From Nectonema munidae (Eukaryota; Nematomorpha; Nectonematoida; Nectonematidae): DNA of 64,000 bases. Numbering within the stretch: position 1 is the first letter of the stretch; every line of letters begins with the position of its first letter. Both the position numbers and the translations under genes were made by a program. The notes beneath the pieces were generated by a model that worked only from the letters and a program-made list of their open reading frames with translations, ran no database searches and was not told where the DNA came from. Below are positions 11,901-22,401 of the stretch, piece by piece. Where the stretch lies: the NCBI GenBank assembly GCA_030549495.1, contig JAUIRK010000947.1, positions 562,001 through 626,000 of the forward strand. The letters are read 5' to 3'.

Positions 11901-12104
11901 ATTGAAAAATTTGCTACATAATTAACATAAGAGAGAAAGGAAACAAAATAAACTAATAAAGCAATTTTCACTATTTTAAAATGGAACCGTCTGTTCTTAG
12001 AATAATTTCAAAATAATAGGAGGCATAAAGAATTAGAGTTTATTTGATATTTTCAAATTTTTATAAGCAGCAAAAGCCAACGTTAAAAAATTATTTAAAC
12101 TAAC

Positions 12105-12466
12105 GTTCGACAGACATTTCGCCCCATAGACAATTTGCCCCTTGACAAATTGTCTCATAGGCTATTAGTTTCATCCATCTTTGCTTATTATATGTGTAAA
12201 ATTATTTAAAAATTTTATATTCTTGTTTATCTTATCTCTATTAAATTATTTCAAATTAATCAATTTATCTCTTAATTTTTTAGAATTGTCCATGAGACAA
12301 AATGTCTTATAAAAATAACGGGGCGAATTGTCCATGAAACAAAATGTCTTATGAAAATAATGGGGAGAATTGTCCATGGGACGAAATGTCTTATGAAAAT
12401 AATGGGGCGAATTGTCCATGGGACGAACTGTCTTATGAAAATAATGGGGCGAAATGTCCGAGGATC
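12105..12466. mobile_element. MITE containing a ~42-base tandem repeat
   Basis: An identical 8-base duplication AAACTAAC flanks the element (12097-12104 and 12467-12474). The ends are inverted around GACATTTCGCCCC / GGGGCGAAATGTCC. From about 12289 to 12450 the right half is made of four head-to-tail units of about 42 bases, each carrying GAATTGTCCATG, AAATGTCTTATG and AATGGGGCG. There is no coding frame. Confidence 0.8.
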
Positions 12467-12474
12467 AAACTAAC

Positions 12475-13110
12475 ATAAATCAAAGTATACGAGAAAGGAA
12501 AATCATTGCATTTTTTTTGAATATTTCTGTCTACAAATATAATTCTGACAGCTGTCATAAATAGATCAAGTACATTTTTAACAACTGAAACATTTTGTTT
12601 CGATATTATATTTTTATTATAATAATCAACAAATTTTCTTAAAAAAAGTGATTTGATTATGTATAGTGTTAGTTATAAAATTTAACAATCGAACATTATA
12701 AAAAATATCTCTGCTCAAATATTAAGCAAATAGAGTATTCTTGCTTTTAAACTGAATAGATATTCAAAACATTCATTCCCAAATAACTATTGAAAAAAAT
12801 TTCTTGACTTGAAAAAATTAAAGTTTTCAAATGTTAAAAAATGTAGCAAACGTAGTGATAAAGATTTGGTGACTTTTGTTGAAAAAATATTCTTAGTGCG
12901 AATCTAACAATATTCATTGATATAAAACTTTAACGATTGAAAACTATTTTAATTTAACTCTAAATGCAAATTAGACAGAAGCAGTAGTGTAGCCAAAAAA
13001 AAAGTTGATAGAAGGGGCACAATTTAAAAACAAAAAACTTGCGCAACATTATTTATACTTTCTTGATCCTTTCATTGGAGAAATTTTCAAAAACTGATAT
13101 CACATAAGAT
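12475..13110. other. Non-coding stretch
   Basis: AT-rich sequence with no protein-like frame and no clear repeat border. AGCAGTAGTGTAGCC near 12979 resembles the outer end of a decayed DNA element but has no partner I can identify. Confidence 0.4.
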
Positions 13111-13543
13111 TCATGGGAGCGCCATGCGGTACATAGGAGTGTGGGCACGGCCCCTTATGCCAGCCTAGCTAGCTCACTGGAGAGAAGAGAGCTGAATGAG
13201 ATAGGAGAGCTTAACAAGAGAAGAGGGCTTGAATGAAACAAGAGAGCTTGAATGAATGATTGAGTTTTAGCAGAGAAAGTGGAAGAGACACAGGAGACAG
13301 AAAGAGAAATAGAATCACTGTGATAGATGAGAAAATCTAGTGGATCATCAACATGTGTTTGCTCAAAAATATTACAAAGAGGAGACACTGTGATAAACAT
13401 TGCTTACTTATTGTGTGCATATTGAAGCAATGGATTATTATTATATAGCTCTCACGCATCGTCTGTAAAATATGTTCGATAGGAAAAATGGGATCATCAT
13501 ACATGTTTTATAAACAAGCAGCAACTCTTACTTATAGAAAATT

Positions 13544-13577
<34 letters not shown>

Positions 13578-13614
13578 CGAAGGTCATTTTCGCCCCTCCC
13601 CCGGATGTGCGCCC
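13111..13614. repeat. Decayed repeat ending in a 31-G run and GCGCCCCTG terminus
   Basis: An uninterrupted run of 31 G occupies 13547-13577, followed by CGAAGG, CGCCCCTCCCCC and the terminus GGATGTGCGCCCCTG (about 13593-13607). The same terminus and G-run combination occurs at 3602-3637 and, weaker, at 4093-4117. The preceding 13150-13400 is purine-rich with repeated GAGAGCTTGAATGA-like units. The left border is not identified. Confidence 0.5.
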
Positions 13615-13857
13615 CTGCCTATTATCTATCTGTAAACATATATTTAAGACCTACCTGATTCATAGGTGAAAAATCGACACAAAATCTAAAGTTATAGATC
13701 TCGAAATATTTATAAATAAAAATAATTACAAATCGGATTTTTTAAAAAAAAATTCTGTAAAAAAAATAACATTAATAATATTCATGAAGAGTAATTAATT
13801 TTGTTTTCATTATTTATCATATACTTATACTGTATTAGTTGTAGAACATCAATGAGG

Positions 13858-14955
13858 ATTTACGAAAGTTAACTTTGTTCACCAAATAAACAACCTACTT
13901 CATATGATTCTTTTAGACCAATTTCTCTCTTATCCAGTTTTACGAAGGTTTTTGAAAAAAATATCTATACAAAATTGGTTAATTATCTAGAAAACATTGG
14001 TTTTCTTTACAAGATCAGTTTGCCTTTCGCCAGAATAAATCTACCAATGATGCTCCATTTGAGCTTTCATTTATCAGTAGATTCAGAATATGAACACGAT
14101 GAAGACTTAATTTGTTTTTTCTTGGACTTTTTCAACGCCTTTGATTGTGTGAACCATAAAATTTTACTTTATAAACTTAATAAATTAAGCATTAGAGGGA
14201 ATTTTTTTATAGATTAATGGAAAACTATTTAACCGCAAGAAGCAATTTCATTTCATATAATAATCTAACTTCTGATACTTATTATACTAAAGCAGAAGTG
14301 CATCAAGACTCTATATTGGGTGCCCTTTTGTTCTTAATTTTTATTTATTATATTTATAAGTCTGAAAAACAAAGCCAAAATGATGATGTATGCGGATGAT
14401 ATCACCCTCATGTTCAATACAAATACCTTGAAAGATTTAAGCATTCTAAAAGACCTAAAAAACAACTCACTCTTATTTTCCACTTAAACAATGTTGTCCT
14501 GAAAAAAGTGCACACTTTTAAATATGTAGGAGCAAATTTCAGAAAGTTTTTTATTCATGTCTATCCAGATATAATTCATGCAACTTATTATGGGGTTATA
14601 GCCATGAAAAAAATTATCTAAAACATTAAGAAAGTTCCATTATTTCATAAACAGTAAACAAAAAGTTCAAAGCAAATTTTTGAATTTAGAACAAATAAAT
14701 ATTACAAGTCTTACATTTTAGTACAAGAATTATGTCAAATCAGGACAAGATGATCTTTTTGTCCCAAACTACGCATTGCATGACAATTTAATCCATAAAC
14801 ATAATAAATTACATATTCCAAGATTGGATAGAAATATAAGGAGAATACTTGTACTCACGCCCAGTAGAGCTAATAATGTTATTGACAAGCTTGAAACTTC
14901 CAAAATATTAAACTTTAAAAAATCAATTAAAAATTTCTTTTCAACTAAAGTCTAA
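13858..14955 (+). pseudogene. Second Jockey/CR1-like LINE reverse transcriptase relic
   Basis: Several frames together read as a decayed reverse transcriptase: SFRPISLLSSFTKVFEKN (about 13908-13961) with KLVNYLENIGFLYK following, LDFFNAFDCVNHKILLYKL (about 14122-14180), a degenerate SILGALLFLIF (14310-14345) in place of SILGPLLFLIY, and YADDI (about 14390-14405) supplying the catalytic aspartates. Frame changes and stops are scattered throughout. The 5' part is missing and the 3' border near 14955 is estimated from the last protein-like stretch. It is clearly older than the LINE at 8205 and a different copy, because it retains the block that copy lacks. Confidence 0.75.
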
Positions 14956-16123
14956 GCCTCTTTATTCTTTTTTATAAACTCAGATAATGTGCAGACTTTT
15001 GTATGTTTTCTTTTATTTAATTATCTAAATACTATTTTGTTGACATATATATCTTTACTGCATTGTTTGAAATATATAATATATACGTTTTCAGTATACC
15101 TAAATAACATATATATATAATGGTGAATAGACATCTCGATGGATAGACTCATCCCTTTGCCTTTTATCATATAAATTTTGAATGTTTTAATTGCCCATTA
15201 TGTTCCCCAATGGCAACATGAAAGTCATAATTTTGAAAGTGTTTATTTATTTCTGACTCTAAATCTCGTGTTCGTGAGATTAGAAGTATTACTAAAACAA
15301 CAAATGGTAAAAGAAAAGATTAACAATTAAATTTTATGCTGACTAATAACCTTTCTTATACATAGTTACATTATTTACTATAATAAATTTCTTCTTCTTC
15401 TTCAATGATACCATGTCATCATTTTGAAGTTTAGATACGTTTTCAAAAATTGAGTAAAAATACTATAAAAAATTTTTGAAACTGCTCTAAAGCACTTTTG
15501 AAAGAATAATTCCTTATAAGATATTTAAAATTTACGATAACTTTAGTTTTTAAAAATATTCTCCATAGATAAAACAAGGATAGAATAAAAAGGGCTGAAA
15601 TAAAAAAAAAAGTACAGTTTCTACTAAAACCTACTTTAGAATACTTTTATATCTAAATTTAATTCCATGTTAAATATGATATAATAAAGAAAGCTTCCTG
15701 ACATTTTAAATTTTATATTTACGAAATTAAATGCCATATTTTTCAACAATCTTATATTGGTGAAAAAAGTGGCCCTGGAATTTTTCGACTTAGGGAGTCA
15801 TTTAAAATATAAAGTATCATAATAACACTACCCCTCTTGATGAATTATCATAGTGGCATAGTTTTTACTACTGATGCTAAATTGTTATTATTTATAATAC
15901 TTATTAGTTAGCTGGCCAGCCAACAGAGAGACAAAAAAATACACAGAAAATCCTTGCCAGACTACTTATAAATGTTAATGTTAAATTTTTAAATTTAAAA
16001 ATGCCTTAGCAATCATTAAACAAGTTGAAATTTGACAAGCTAAGTGAGAACGAAGTTTTTAGCTAACATATAAAATTTCAATTAGATTAGATGAAAAAAA
16101 ATTCAAATAAATATATAATATAG
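14956..16123. other. Non-coding stretch
   Basis: AT-rich with simple repeats such as ATATAT at 15105 and TTCTTCTTC at 15389. No recognisable gene. Confidence 0.4.
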
Positions 16124-16131
16124 ATCATAAC

Positions 16132-17862
16132 CAGGGCGACTAAAAGTCAATAAAGTCAATTTTTTCTGGATTTAGAAAAGATCTAAAACAAGTTCTTTGC
16201 TTTAATTTGATAGGTGTTTGGCATTTTTTCTAGGTTTTTTAGGTCAATAAATGTAAATTTTTTTATTTAGTCAATAAATTCAATTTTTATTTTAGAAAAA
16301 TTAAAATACTTTTTTATTAGTTTTTGATTAGAAATAGGTCGATTATAACTATTTTTTTAAATAAAAGTTGTAAATGAAGAATAAAGTGAATTTTCAAGTC
16401 TTTTGTTTCTAAATAAGTTTTATACAGTTTTGTAAAAATTGAATTTTTTTAAATCATGTAAATAATTTTAAATATCTATAACTTTTCAAAAGAGTAGCCT
16501 TTTAAAATATAATATTTTTGACAAATTTTTCAAACAAACTTTATTCATACTTATAATTGCATTTTGATTATTTATACCAAAACGATCAGTGAATAAAATT
16601 GCGCGTTTATAATTTCAACTTATGAAGAATTTTGAAGTTCTTATTCATCTTACAAGTGGTTCCTATGGTCAAGAAGTTCATAAACCAATACGTCCAAAAC
16701 CAAAATCCACAAATTTTTTGATAGGATTTCTTCAATACTAATTCTAAAACAACATTGATGCCAAATTCAAATCTAATCGTAACCTCAACCCTATTTCGAG
16801 TTTCGGTGTTTACCAGAAAGTATAAAAAACTTTAGAAAATGATAGAAAGATGCACAAACATAAAAGACAGCTCAACAATTTAACTGTAAATGTCTTGATC
16901 ATTTGTGAATCAATAAATATGAATTTACTAAAAAATTAGCGACAGCGTTTCTAGAAGCTAACTCAAGTATTAAAACTTTGTTTGAAACATGGGCAAATCA
17001 CTACCTTCAGCAAAACCATGCAGAATGAAACGATAAATTTGCTTCAAAAAAGTTGCAAGTAATTAAGATTAATGGAAAACGAAGAAATTTTTCTGATGAT
17101 TGATGAAACTCCTAATTCTGGATAAGTTTTCGTTAACTTTTTGATAGGCGAACTTCATTTAGATCATGTCACATTTCTTATAGAAGTGTTAACTATTATT
17201 ACCATATAATATCAGAAATTCTTTCAAGATTAGTTGATGATGTTGCAAAAGAGTTCTATATTAAACGTACAAATCACTGTTTGTTGTTAGCAGATGTGGT
17301 AAGGCACACTGTATCAGACGCAAAAATTGTAACTGCACTGTGTGCAAACTTATTTTACGTTAGATGTTCTTCGCAAAATCGTGCATTTAAAATAAAAGCT
17401 TTTACGAAAATGTGGATAATTTAATATCTAGTATAAAATCACTCTATTAAAAAAAGACGTCCACTTTCCCAACTCAATTGCTTTCGGGTTGCGATTGTAA
17501 AAACGTAGACAATTTGGCTAGAAACGGCATTGTATTACTGTAAAAATCTTCCAGCAGTCAAACTAGATGGTGGAGATAGAATATTTCTTAGAAGGACTAA
17601 TGAAAGCATACAATTATTGATCGAGCCAGAAACTTCCTCTCAAAAAAAAGATTAATCTTAATTTGTTCAATTATTTGTTGAATCGCAAAATGCTAAATTT
17701 CAATTAGAGAGGCTTATAATATTTTCAACAAGATTGAAGAAATTATGAGAATGAAAGATTTATTCAATAGGAACAAATAAGCAATTGAAATTTAATTTTT
17801 AGATCAATAATGTATATTTTTTCTAAAGATAAAAGTCAATTTTATTAATTTTTGTCGCCCTG
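16132..17862 (+). mobile_element. hAT element of the DUF659 transposase type, decayed
   Basis: The ends are inverted repeats: CAGGGCGACTAAAAGTCAATAAA at the left and, inverted, CAGGGCGACAAAAATTAATAAA at the right. The flanking octamers (ATCATAAC left, ACGTGGTT right) do not match, so the target duplication has decayed or the ends differ in origin. The interior encodes a broken hAT transposase. Confidence 0.7.
16640..17800 (+). pseudogene. hAT transposase (DUF659-like) relic
   Basis: Pieces in changing frames align by eye with the DUF659 hAT family. ENEEIFLMIDETPNSG (about 17073-17120) corresponds to the first catalytic aspartate (SIDETTDV in relatives). ISEILSRLVDDVAKEF follows near 17212. 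LLLADVVRHTVSDAKIVTALCANLFYVRCSSQ (about 17283-17380) matches the LFLTDAAPYMVKAG...LYPKLIHVTCLAH block. WLETALYYCKNLPAVKL (about 17517-17565) matches WLEAALYYxENFEAVK. Many stops and frame changes make it an old copy. The last catalytic region and the C-terminal dimerisation domain are not recognisable. Confidence 0.65.
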
Positions 17863-17869
17863 ACGTGGT

Positions 17870-18584
17870 TTTTTGGAAGTTAAACTTTTTGTCTTTTTTT
17901 AAAAGTAATTAAATTCTTTGATGGATAAATTTTAATAAAAATTCAAGATTTCACTTTCCCATTTATTCGTACAAACTTATTTGTAAAGTTTTATTTTAAA
18001 GAAGAAGATAAGTAAAAATTCAATTCACAGATCAATAATAAAATAAATGGGCAAAAAGAAAATGCTAGCATGTCAGAGGGTAAAAATTACAGCTTAAATG
18101 GTTTGCGTAAAGGCATAGTTTCATTTAACAGAAGAAATAAGTCAATGAATAAAATTCAAAACAAATAGAATATACAAATTACTTATATATGCCAAGTAAA
18201 TATATATTTGAAAAGCATTCATATATCAAGAGCGTATATACATATTTATATAAAATATATGGACATGAAGAAGGATAAATGTTAAAAGATCTAACTTGTA
18301 TTGTGTATATGTTCACGTGTAACTTGAGTAACAAGATAAATTACAACTGTGATTATAGGATTCTTTAAATTTGAGTTTTAAATTTTAGCAACATTTTCTA
18401 GGGATTGTTTTAGATAGAAAAATTTGTTGTTCCATAGTTTGCAAAATCTATAGTGGATAGAGTTTTTAGTATTTGCTTTAGATACCTTGGTAAAAAAAAT
18501 TTGCCGCTGCTTCTAAAAAAATATTTTGAGAAGAGTATATTTAAAAAACAAGATAGAAAGTCTACCATATTTTAACAAATTATA
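17870..18584. other. Non-coding stretch
   Basis: AT-rich; no protein-like frame or repeat border seen. Confidence 0.4.
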
Positions 18585-18867
18585 CAAGAGTATATATATA
18601 CAAAAAATATACATCATTATATATATTCTTATTTTTAGAATAAGAAGATAAGTTTTAGATTAGATCAAGAATATATATACAAAAAATATATATCATTATA
18701 TATATTCTTATTTTTGAAGAAGATAAGTTTTATTAATACATTAGATCAAGAGTATATATACAAAAAAATATATATCATTATATATATATTCTTATTTTTA
18801 GAATAAGGAGAAGATAAGTTTTATTAGCAGATTAGATCAAGAGCATATATACAAAAAATATATAACA
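18585..18867. repeat. AT minisatellite, units of 80-92 bases
   Basis: Head-to-tail units begin near 18585, 18665, 18745 and 18837. Each reads CAAGAGTATATATACAAAAA, TATATCATTATATATATTC, TTATTTTTAGAATAAG and AAGATAAGTTTTATTA in order. The last copy is partial. Confidence 0.8.
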
Positions 18868-18869
18868 GG

Positions 18870-19554
18870 AAAAGGAAATAGTACCGATTTGCAAGTTTAT
18901 CTTTCCCTTTTTGTAGATAGTGTATAGAGGATCAGAAACGCAATATCAAATGAAGAAGACATAACAATGGCTGAAAGAAGAAGTATCTTAATAGAGAAGA
19001 TATATAACGAAGACACACAGAAAGGATGAATGATGGAAAACTTGTAAAAGATATTGACATATCGAGAAAGAGATAAGATGGAAGCAAACCAAGACCTCGG
19101 TTTTAATGGAATGGCGCCAAATAGAGAGTAATGGAGAAGATATCTATGGTACAGATGAGACTCTATCTGAAATCTTGAGAAGATAAAAACATCAATATTT
19201 AGTGGCAGAGGCATATTGCAGATGTTTGAGAAAAAAAAATATATATACAATAAGTTTACATCTATAAATATAACAAAAAAATATACACACACATATATAC
19301 TTACATTTATTATAAAATATGCATGGATAATATTAGAAAGCTTATTTAAAAATAAAATAAGTTGAATTTTGTATATTAAAATCGATTTCAATTACTAAAT
19401 TTACAGAAAAATTATTTGCAATAAAGGGTGTTACACGTGAAGCCAATTACACTGTGTCTTAAAATGCTTTCTGTGTTTAAAATTTCAATTTTGATTGTTA
19501 ATAAGTTATGTCCAAATTTGATATTGTAATTATCAACATTCTCTAAACTAAAAA
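18870..19554. other. Purine-rich non-coding stretch
   Basis: The + strand of 18900-19230 is strongly purine-rich, which gives a 164-residue hydrophobic frame on the reverse strand with no recognisable domain. I treat that frame as spurious. Confidence 0.4.
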
Positions 19555-19723
19555 AATATTTTACAAAATTGGCTGAACCATATCCCTTCAAATTTAGTGA
19601 TTTTAACTAAAATCGCTGACTGCATCTTTTGATAACATTTGCATCGTTGAATGACCCTCTTATGTCAAGAAGTGCCAATCAAAATCAAAAATAAAATTTT
19701 TTCAACAAATTTTGATATTTCCT
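19555..19723 (+). repeat. Dispersed repeat copy (matches 46685-46860)
   Basis: Runs of near identity with 46685-46860 include CAAAATTGGCTGAA, TATCCCTTCAAATTT, TTGAATGACC and the TCTCATGTCAA/TCTTATGTCAA region. The compact Merlin at 19733 is inserted at its 3' side. Confidence 0.65.
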
Positions 19724-19732
19724 CTAGGTAAC

Positions 19733-21000
19733 TTATGGGTTATCTCCCCCCCCCCCCCCCCCCCCACTCTAAAAAATTAAAAAAAAATTTTTTCCAACTT
19801 AATAATTTTAAAATACTAATTAATTAATAATTTTAAATATATAATTAAATATATATATTTAATTTATAAAAATAAATTAAAAAAATTATTACTTTTTTGC
19901 TGTATGATTTTCATTAGTTACACTATATAATATTTTTTGAGTAAGCAGACGATATTTTGCCAACTAAAATAGTAGAATATTTAGTCGAAATATTTTCTAT
20001 TTTTATAAGCAGACGATTATTAGTTTTACTTATTATAATGAATTTTTTACGATTGAGTGAAATGTGTAAAAATAAGAATTCCACTATTTTGTTTTTTCAA
20101 TCGAGAATAATTCTTCATCAAGAAAAAAATGTCGAAAGGGTCATTTAATAAGACTGTGTGTTGGAAAACAAAATAGATGGCAATGCAAATTTCGTTCATG
20201 TAGACAAGAAAGAGGGGTGAGGACAAATAATTGGTTTGAAAATTCTCGCTTACCTTTTCGAAAAGCAGCATTATTTATATACTGCTCGGCACACAACATG
20301 ACAAGCATAAAATTTTGTGAACGTGAATTAGAAATTAAGGCTAACTCAGAAATTGATTGGAACAACTATTTGAGAGAAGTGTGTGCCCAGCATCTTCTAG
20401 CTAATCCTAGACTGATTGGAGGACCGAATATGACGGTAGAAATAGATGAAAGCGTGTTCACCAAAAGAAAAAATCATGTTGGACGTATATTTTCTCAACA
20501 ATGGGTGTTTGGAGGAATCTACAGGGAGACAAAAGAATGTTTTCTGTTTATTGTTCCCGACAGAAAAGCAACAACACTCTCTCCAATAATAAAGGATAGC
20601 ATAAGGCCTAAAACTAACATCATAAGTGATGTTTGGAGAGCATACAGAAATATGTTTTCTACCAATGAATATACTCATTCAATTGGAAACCATTCACATA
20701 ACTTTGTAGATCCCTATACTGGAGCGCATACTCAAAATATTGAAAGACTTTGGAGAAGTGCTAAAGAAGGAAATAAAAAACACAATGGCACACATAGAAA
20801 TCTATTAGATTCGTATATGTGTGAATCCTGTGGAGAGAGGAAATAACAAATAAAGATTTAGATCCTTTTGAAACAATACTTAAACACATTAGTTTGTATT
20901 GGACTCCTGTTTAAACAAGTAATTTATTATTTTTACTCATCATTTAAATCAAATAAAAAAATTTTAAAAATTTTTTAGAGTGTAGAGAGATAACCCATAA
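19733..21000 (+). mobile_element. Compact Merlin element with nearly continuous transposase
   Basis: Ends are inverted TTATGGGTTATCTC / GAGATAACCCATAA followed inward by ACTCTAAAAAATT on both sides. The flanks CTAGGTAAC (19724-19732) and GTACGTAAC (21001-21009) agree at seven of nine positions, consistent with a decayed 9-base duplication. The left end is interrupted by a run of 20 C (19746-19765) where the right end has TCTACA. Size is 1268 bases. Confidence 0.75.
20062..20912 (+). pseudogene. Merlin/ISXO2-like transposase, one or two frame breaks
   Basis: An N-terminal zinc-ribbon half (CRKGHLIRLCVG then WQCKFRSCRQ, about 20130-20205) leads into the frame open from 20217 to 20846. The DDE core is visible: MTVEIDESVFTKRKNH (first aspartate, about 20431), QWVFGGIYRETKECF, VPDRKATTLSPII, NIISDVWRAYRNM (second aspartate, about 20617), NFVDPYTGAHTQNIERLWR (glutamate, about 20702-20757). 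Relatives read SDGWRAY where this has SDVWRAY. The frame stops early at 20844, but the adjacent frame continues LWREEITNKDLDPF to a stop at 20912, the expected C-terminus, so a single frame change near 20826 shortens the protein. The start lies upstream of 20130 and has no clear ATG. Probably inactive, but recently so. Confidence 0.85.
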
Positions 21001-21364
21001 GTACGTAACATTTTTATAGAATTCAAAAATTATAATAAAATTTTGTTGAATATATTTTACTAAAGATTCTAGATCAAAAAATAAGTGAGTAAATTAAAAG
21101 AAAATTATAAAAATGAGTTAAAAATAAAAACACATACTTTGTTTCTGTTCATTATTACTCGAGGTTACATAATTCCTTCAAAGAGTTTAAAAACAAAGTG
21201 AAGTACAAAAGAATATTAATGTATAGTTTTATTAACTATTTTAAAAATCCAATTTATCATTCGTGAAATAAAAACCAGAAGTTTCAATTTTTAGATAAAA
21301 TTTCGTGTTGACTCAGAGTAGTCAGTAATTGCATTCACTTCTGAAGAAAGTGAAACAATTATTG
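21001..21364. other. Non-coding stretch
   Basis: AT-rich sequence between the compact Merlin and the Penelope-like fragment; no gene seen. Confidence 0.4.
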
Positions 21365-21895
21365 ATGTAGGTCATAGGAAAACAAATTTGTTATGCTCGT
21401 TGTTCTTCAGTGTGAAGGTTAAAATTTCGTGAAGAATAGGAAGTGTTTCTAGTGTAAAAGGAAATATATCAATTTCTGTGATATGTGATTTGATAAAATC
21501 GATAGTGAGGTCAGTAAGGGGTTGGAAGGGAATCGAATTGTATAAATCAATGACATCAAGGCTGACAAGAATTGACTTCTGGGGTAAAGGTTTTGAGAAA
21601 ATTTCATTCTTGAGAAATTGTGTGCTACTAGGTATGGAATAAGGTAAATGTTTGTTGATGTGTGTAAGAGTAGAGTTAATTAACCAGTTAAGGCGTTCAG
21701 TAGGCGTGTCAATTGCAGAAACAATAGTTCTTAATGGTTTAGGATTAGTGTGTTTGTGAGTTTTTAGTAGTTCATATAAGGATGATGGATGTGTGTTGCA
21801 AACGAGAAGGTCTTTCATAGCAGAACTGGAAATTATGTTGTGTTTGTGTAATTTGTGAGTGAGAATGTTGGCTTGTGTGATAACAGAGTTAGTAA
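21365..21895 (-). pseudogene. Penelope-like element reverse transcriptase fragment
   Basis: The reverse-strand frame reads SSLYELLKTHKHTNPKPLR, IVSAIDTPTERLNWLI and ILVSLDVIDLYNSIPF. These match the N-terminal half of Penelope-type reverse transcriptases: the LYGLPKTHK motif, the RPIVSSIGSPTY region and the first catalytic aspartate block DVVSLFTNIP. Downstream parts, the second YxDD box and the GIY-YIG endonuclease are absent, so this is a fragment of about 175 codons. It remains open throughout. It abuts and reads antisense into the Merlin fragment at 21898, suggesting insertion into it. Confidence 0.75.
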
Positions 21896-21897
21896 AT

Positions 21898-22140
21898 GTT
21901 ACAGGATTTTTGATCACTTTGAACAATGTTTTGTTGCAGAAATTGATGAAAGCAAGTTTATTCATAGAAAATATCACAGAGGTACTTGGAGAGAAGGTCA
22001 TTGTGTGTTTGGAGCAATTGAAAGAAATAGTAAGAAATGTTTTTTAGTTGAAGATGAGTTCGTTTGGAGAAGCCATTTTCCAAAAGCAAAATTATTTTCT
22101 GTGTTTTTAAATTCTAGATTTATTGCAACCTCAAGGTATT
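21898..22140 (+). pseudogene. Merlin transposase fragment with internal deletion
   Basis: VAEIDESKFIHRKYHRGTW (about 21936-21990), GHCVFGAIERNSKKCFLVE, then directly DEFVWRSHFPKAKLFSVF and a stop at 22141. The piece from the first aspartate is joined to the C-terminal FVWR region, so the second aspartate, glutamate and about 90 intervening residues are deleted. It is closer to the element at 5332 than to the one at 19733 (EIDESKF-HRKYHRGTWRE). The right end of the same element is probably 24840-24961. Confidence 0.75.
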
Positions 22141-22188
22141 GAACCGAGATAAAGTATGTATTTTTTATTTCTAAATTAAATATTTTTT

Positions 22189-22246
22189 TTATTTACTCTC
22201 ATACTTTAATGTAAATTAAATCTAGAATCTCTAGTAAAATATTTAA
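22189..22246. repeat. Direct repeat flanking piggyBac (left copy)
   Basis: Contains TAAATTAAATCTAGAATC then TAGTAAAATAT; matches 24762-24812 in the same orientation on the other side of the transposon. Confidence 0.65.
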
Positions 22247-22313
22247 ATAGTTATTTACATAATATAGTTACCCTCAATAGTATAGTAAAAAACTGCAACG
22301 CAATAGTAAAAAT

Positions 22314-22330
22314 GTGTACAAAATGTACAC
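22314..22330. promoter_or_regulatory. Subterminal palindrome of piggyBac (left)
   Basis: GTGTACAAAATGTACAC, an inverted repeat of GTGTACA around AA, 43 bases inside the left end. Identical copies near the right end suggest a transposase-binding or transcription-control site; this role is inferred. Confidence 0.6.
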
Positions 22331-22401
22331 ATATTACTTATTTTAAAGAATAAAGTATATTTCTTCAAAAAATAAGTTTATTTAAAAAAGTTAAAGTATT
22401 T

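Noticed and set aside
12289-12450. CRISPR-like array of 42-base units
   Set aside because: Units are contiguous tandem repeats with no unique spacers, inside a MITE in eukaryotic DNA.
18897-19391. 164-residue hydrophobic reverse-strand frame resembling a multi-pass membrane protein
   Set aside because: It is the antisense of a purine-rich, AT-rich tract; the hydrophobicity is a codon artefact and no domain or splice context supports it.
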